From assembly GCA_010645155.1 (NCBI GenBank), contig JAAGOF010000104.1, positions 2,003,905-2,067,904 on the forward strand: 64,000 nt of DNA, written 5' to 3'. Shown here piece after piece: positions 61,701 through 64,000 of this stretch. Source of the DNA: Tigriopus japonicus (lineage: Eukaryota; Arthropoda; Copepoda; Harpacticoida; Harpacticidae). Made by a program: the position numbers and the translations under genes. The notes below the pieces were generated by a model that worked only from the letters and a program-made list of their open reading frames with translations, had not been told where the DNA came from and did not search any database. Every line of letters starts with the position of its first letter. Position 1 is the first letter of the stretch.

Positions 61701-63855
61701 GAAAAATGGCAATCTTCAACACCATGCGTTTGTAGTTTGATCGCTTGGAAAATCTCTTGGATAGACCATTTCAAATTTAGAACAATGTCTGTTGGTGCCA
61801 AAATGCATTTATGTTGAAAGCTGATAAACCACTTTCTCACATTTGTTACCCTTGGGTAGTTGTTTCAATCTCGGTTGTCTTTGAACCGGTGCCGTTCCAC
61901 ATACGAAAGGACACAAAAATGCAAAGAAATCAGAATTAAAAACTGCCCTAGCGATTAATCAAATTAGTCTTTAAATGCACACGTATCTTGACTAAGATTC
62001 TTCCTTGCAAATTTAACCAGTCAAGTTTTTAATTCATTTATATAATGTCGGCAACAAAAAAGATGATTCTTAAGAAATCACGTTCGAGGGCATGCATGCC
62101 TTTGTTTCAAATATCCAAAAAATAGTGGTTGTTGTTGTTATGGTGGTGATGGTGGTGTTTTTTGCACCTTCATGGTTTGATTTTTCATTGACTTCCTGAG
62201 GTTCCCCGGAGGGGATATAGGAAACCGTGTGCGGTTTCTATCAGGGTTAATTCAAACGGGAAGAAAGTGCTTACTGGTTGGCTTCCAGGGTGAATTGTTC
62301 AAGAATGAAGGGAGGGGTGGAGGGAGGAAGAGAAAGAAAGGAAGAAAGAAAGACAGGGAGAGATGGCTTGTGGAGAAAAGGGTGACTACAAATTAGGATA
62401 CTCCCCGGAAATGATGATTACTGGTGACAGAAACGAATTGAAACCAAGCTCCAATCAAGCACCCGTTTCAGAGATGTCATGTTTTATTGTTTCAGCGGAA
62501 TTCAATCGAAGGAAGCAAAAATCATGAACTTTCCAAAATTTCAGGTCAAATTTAAGGCCAAGCCTTCAAATTATGTATGGATGAATGAAGGGACTATTAA
62601 GTGCTTGGAGTCCTTGTAAAAATAGAGTGTAGAAATGTGGTGGACGTGCTTAGCGAATGATGATGGTAATGAAGGATTCACATTCTGTTTCAACACCCTT
62701 AGTTCAGACTTGGTAGGAACGTAGTTTTAATTTGTGAATGCCTTGTTGAAGCAGATAGTTTAGTGTTTTCTTCGCTTCACTGCTTTCAAACAATCGGAGC
62801 GTAAAATTCCAATCTGCGCAAATTAGCTCGATTAAGAGGTCAAGCGGTCAAGGAAAGGTGAAAATACACACTCGACTACAGGGCTTGATAGATATCAATT
62901 CTTTTTACCTTGATTACTACCGAAGATCTAAAAGTCAATTGAAATAAAAATAAATTCTTCTAGGAGTTAGTATGTTTACTTCATGTCATTTTATTGTAAT
63001 CTTTTATTTTGACGTTGACTTATCTTTACCATGACAAAATCTCTTTATGAACCTTCGTGAGATCTGGAGTTATCCAAAACAATAAAAAATATACCGACAC
63101 CACTACAATTTTGGGCCGTGTTTTTTACCCAAATTCTTTTCTTTTCAGCTTTCAAATCCATGTTGCTTTTAAAGGACGTCACTTCAACGATGAACGAAGT
63201 GTGCAAGCGCTTAAAATCGGAAGGAAACGCGGTCAAAAGAGGTCGTGTTCTCCCCTCTGCCGTGTCCGCCATCAAAAATGGCCGACGTAAAATGGAGGAT
63301 CGTCACGTGGCCCTTCATGATGTGAACCTTGTGTTTGGAGATATCCTGCCAAAGGTGAGCCAAATCCTTCACCTTTGCTTGTTCTCGGAGCCAAGTATTT
63401 GGACAATGAGAAAATTGCGATATTGCAATTCAAAAGCAAAGGGTGCCACTTGTTGTTATCCTCATCCACAACAACCATCACCATCAGCAGAATCTCCTTT
63501 TTTTCTTCTCTTTCTCCTCCCACAGTGTAATTGTGCTAAAATGACTTGCTGTAATTTGTCATGTAGCCAATTAATCACGACATTACGAGCTTGGATGTCC
63601 TCCAAACCATTTGCTAATGGGAACAATTTCTTCATGAGTCCTCATTGAACTTCTTTCTAGCTGAAGAACGAACCTCCTTTGTCCTTCTATGGAGTGTATG
63701 ACGGACATGCGGGCAAAGATGCGGCCGCATATTCCGCATGCAGCATTCATGAGAGAATCCTGGCTTCCGATCACTACCCTGCAGACCCGATTTTAGCCAT
63801 CAAGGAGGCTTTTATCAAGACTGACGAGACATTCAGAAATAAAAGCAATGACGAG
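52752..63855 (+). CDS. PP2C-type protein phosphatase, PPM1E/PPM1F (FEM-2) group, 5' part
   Basis: A metal-dependent Ser/Thr phosphatase. In vertebrates this group dephosphorylates CaM kinases and PAK. Exons 52752-52954, 60880-60989 (or extended to 61091), 63149-63354 and 63661-63855 join in frame to 238 codons and continue past the right edge. The N-terminal helical region (QTLQEFLEHFLSNH, ADITREVLNEAKKRY) resembles the regulatory extension of PPM1F. The catalytic core begins with SAIKNGRRKMEDRH and LSFYGVYDGHAGKDAA, which contain the metal-binding Glu and Asp-Gly of PP2C motifs. The second exon has two possible donors, GGAG then GTAACA (60990) or GCTG then GTAGGC (61092), both in phase 1; the short form is preferred. 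An alternative first exon lies at 60258. The 7.9-kb first intron contains a LINE interrupted by a hAT-like element. Confidence 0.85.
52955..57028. other. Left part of the first PP2C intron
   Basis: AT-rich intronic DNA. Open frames of up to 116 codons (55931-56281, minus) show no recognised domain. A G-run (GGGGGGGGCGG) near 56948 lies close to the 3' end of the LINE described separately. Confidence 0.4.
57029..58820 (-). mobile_element. 5'-truncated LINE (non-LTR retrotransposon), split by a later insertion
   Basis: On the minus strand, coding sequence runs from about 58820 to 58066, resumes at 57193 and ends at TAA 57029-57031. It encodes the C-terminal half of a LINE reverse transcriptase. 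LGVVIQDDGKFDEQI, TLYKSIVQPHLEYASPIW and ELSYWERLKKLGL are the thumb-region motifs of CR1/jockey-like elements. The 5' end falls about where the YADD catalytic box would be, so the finger/palm domains and the first ORF are absent: a dead, 5'-truncated copy. The frame is otherwise open, which suggests a fairly recent insertion. It ends near a TTGTAACGGTAATAAAAATC-like tail around 56964-56990. Clade assignment is not firm. Confidence 0.85.
57194..58057. mobile_element. 864-bp hAT-like non-autonomous transposon with 8-bp target duplication
   Basis: The left end is TAGGGCTGAATATTTTAGG and the right end, read inverted, is TAGGGCTAAATATTTTAGG: 20 of 21 terminal positions match. It is flanked by exact copies of CTAATGGG (57186-57193 and 58058-58065). 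An 8-bp duplication and a TAGGG terminus are typical of the hAT superfamily. Subterminal TTTAGGTT/AACCTAAA motifs repeat several times near both ends, as expected of transposase binding sites. The interior has no transposase frame (longest about 79 codons), so it is non-autonomous. It inserted into the LINE coding region. Confidence 0.88.
58821..60257. other. Intron between the LINE and the alternative first exon
   Basis: A candidate internal promoter region for the 60258 exon. The frame at 59737-60123 (128 codons) has no recognised domain. Around 59640-59730 the minus strand carries a TAGCTCAAG box-A-like and a GCGTTCAAATC box-B-like motif, but their spacing is too short for a tRNA. Confidence 0.35.
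60258..60433 (+). CDS. Alternative first coding exon of the PP2C gene
   Basis: ATG 60258 opens a basic, proline-rich 58-codon segment (MDRAKRLIRRLKKGKRKY, then TGSLPPSPMGSPPTVLRG and QSTFSLNRFWR). It ends two bases into a codon before a GC donor (CGAAG then GCAAGT), the phase needed by the acceptor at 60880. The canonical first exon (52752-52954) ends in the same phase. This is best read as a second promoter and N-terminus for the phosphatase, replacing the acidic N-terminus with a basic one that could bind membrane or nucleic acid. Confidence 0.6.
61092..63148. other. PP2C intron with simple repeats
   Basis: Two kilobases without a gene. It contains a TGG/TTG-rich tract at 62125-62160 and a purine-rich GGAG/GAAA tract at 62309-62362. 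Confidence 0.5.
62309..62362. repeat. Purine-rich GGAG/GAAA tract
   Basis: Low-complexity G/A sequence inside a PP2C intron. Confidence 0.55.
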
Positions 63856-64000
63856 GTAACAACAACTTGAGCCAGTTTTCGTACCCACAACCTGTTCCTA
63901 GTTTATATACGTTTTCCAACTAGATTGATGAATTGAACTAAATTTGGAATATTCTCATGTGTTTTGACATGAGATTTGTGCTTAGCCAAGTCAAACATGT

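Noticed and set aside
1..64000. CRISPR arrays, rRNA genes and bacterial-type operons
   Set aside because: None seen. The sequence is clearly nuclear DNA of an animal.

Overview
The window is animal nuclear DNA: split genes with GT-AG introns (two GC-AG), long AT-rich introns and intergenic DNA, and no bacterial-style operon packing. A glutamate-gated chloride channel, a family confined to protostome invertebrates, together with the moderate GC content, suggests an arthropod, probably a small crustacean such as a copepod. The species cannot be fixed from this sequence alone.

Layout. (1) 1-27.3 kb: one large plus-strand gene for a GluCl-type Cys-loop channel. Nine exons are resolved (4861-27297); the signal-peptide exon was not found. 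Its introns hold a 198-bp foldback MITE and several unassigned ORFs. (2) 27.3-31 kb: AT-rich intergenic DNA. (3) 31-33.6 kb, minus: a Kruppel-like zinc-finger factor closest to KLF15, four coding exons. (4) 33.6-38.6 kb: mostly empty, with one decayed retropepsin-like fragment. (5) 38.6-44.8 kb, minus: an ARMC10-like armadillo protein with an N-terminal membrane anchor, eight exons. Its first intron, which has a GC-AG boundary, contains two intronless genes on the same strand, CEP20/FOR20 and a SWSAP1-like RecA-fold protein, only 23 nt apart. (6) 45.6-47.3 kb: a short stretch open on both strands, then a plus-strand C2H2 zinc-finger gene. (7) 48.8-51.3 kb, minus: ANKMY2 (ankyrin plus MYND finger), seven exons. 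(8) 52.75 kb to the right edge, plus: the 5' half of a PP2C phosphatase of the PPM1E/PPM1F (FEM-2) group, with two alternative first exons. Its intron carries a 5'-truncated LINE interrupted by an 864-bp hAT-like element with a perfect 8-bp target duplication.

How they relate. The genes do not form one pathway. CEP20 (centriolar satellite and cilium assembly) and ANKMY2 (ciliary adenylyl-cyclase/Hedgehog signalling) share a ciliary theme, but this may be chance. The most unusual architecture is the CEP20-SWSAP1-like pair nested in the ARMC10-like intron: one gene lies 23 nt behind the other and a single poly(A) signal sits just after the second stop, as expected of a dicistronic unit. All exon limits were read by eye from splice consensus, frame continuity and family knowledge; no alignment or transcript evidence was available.
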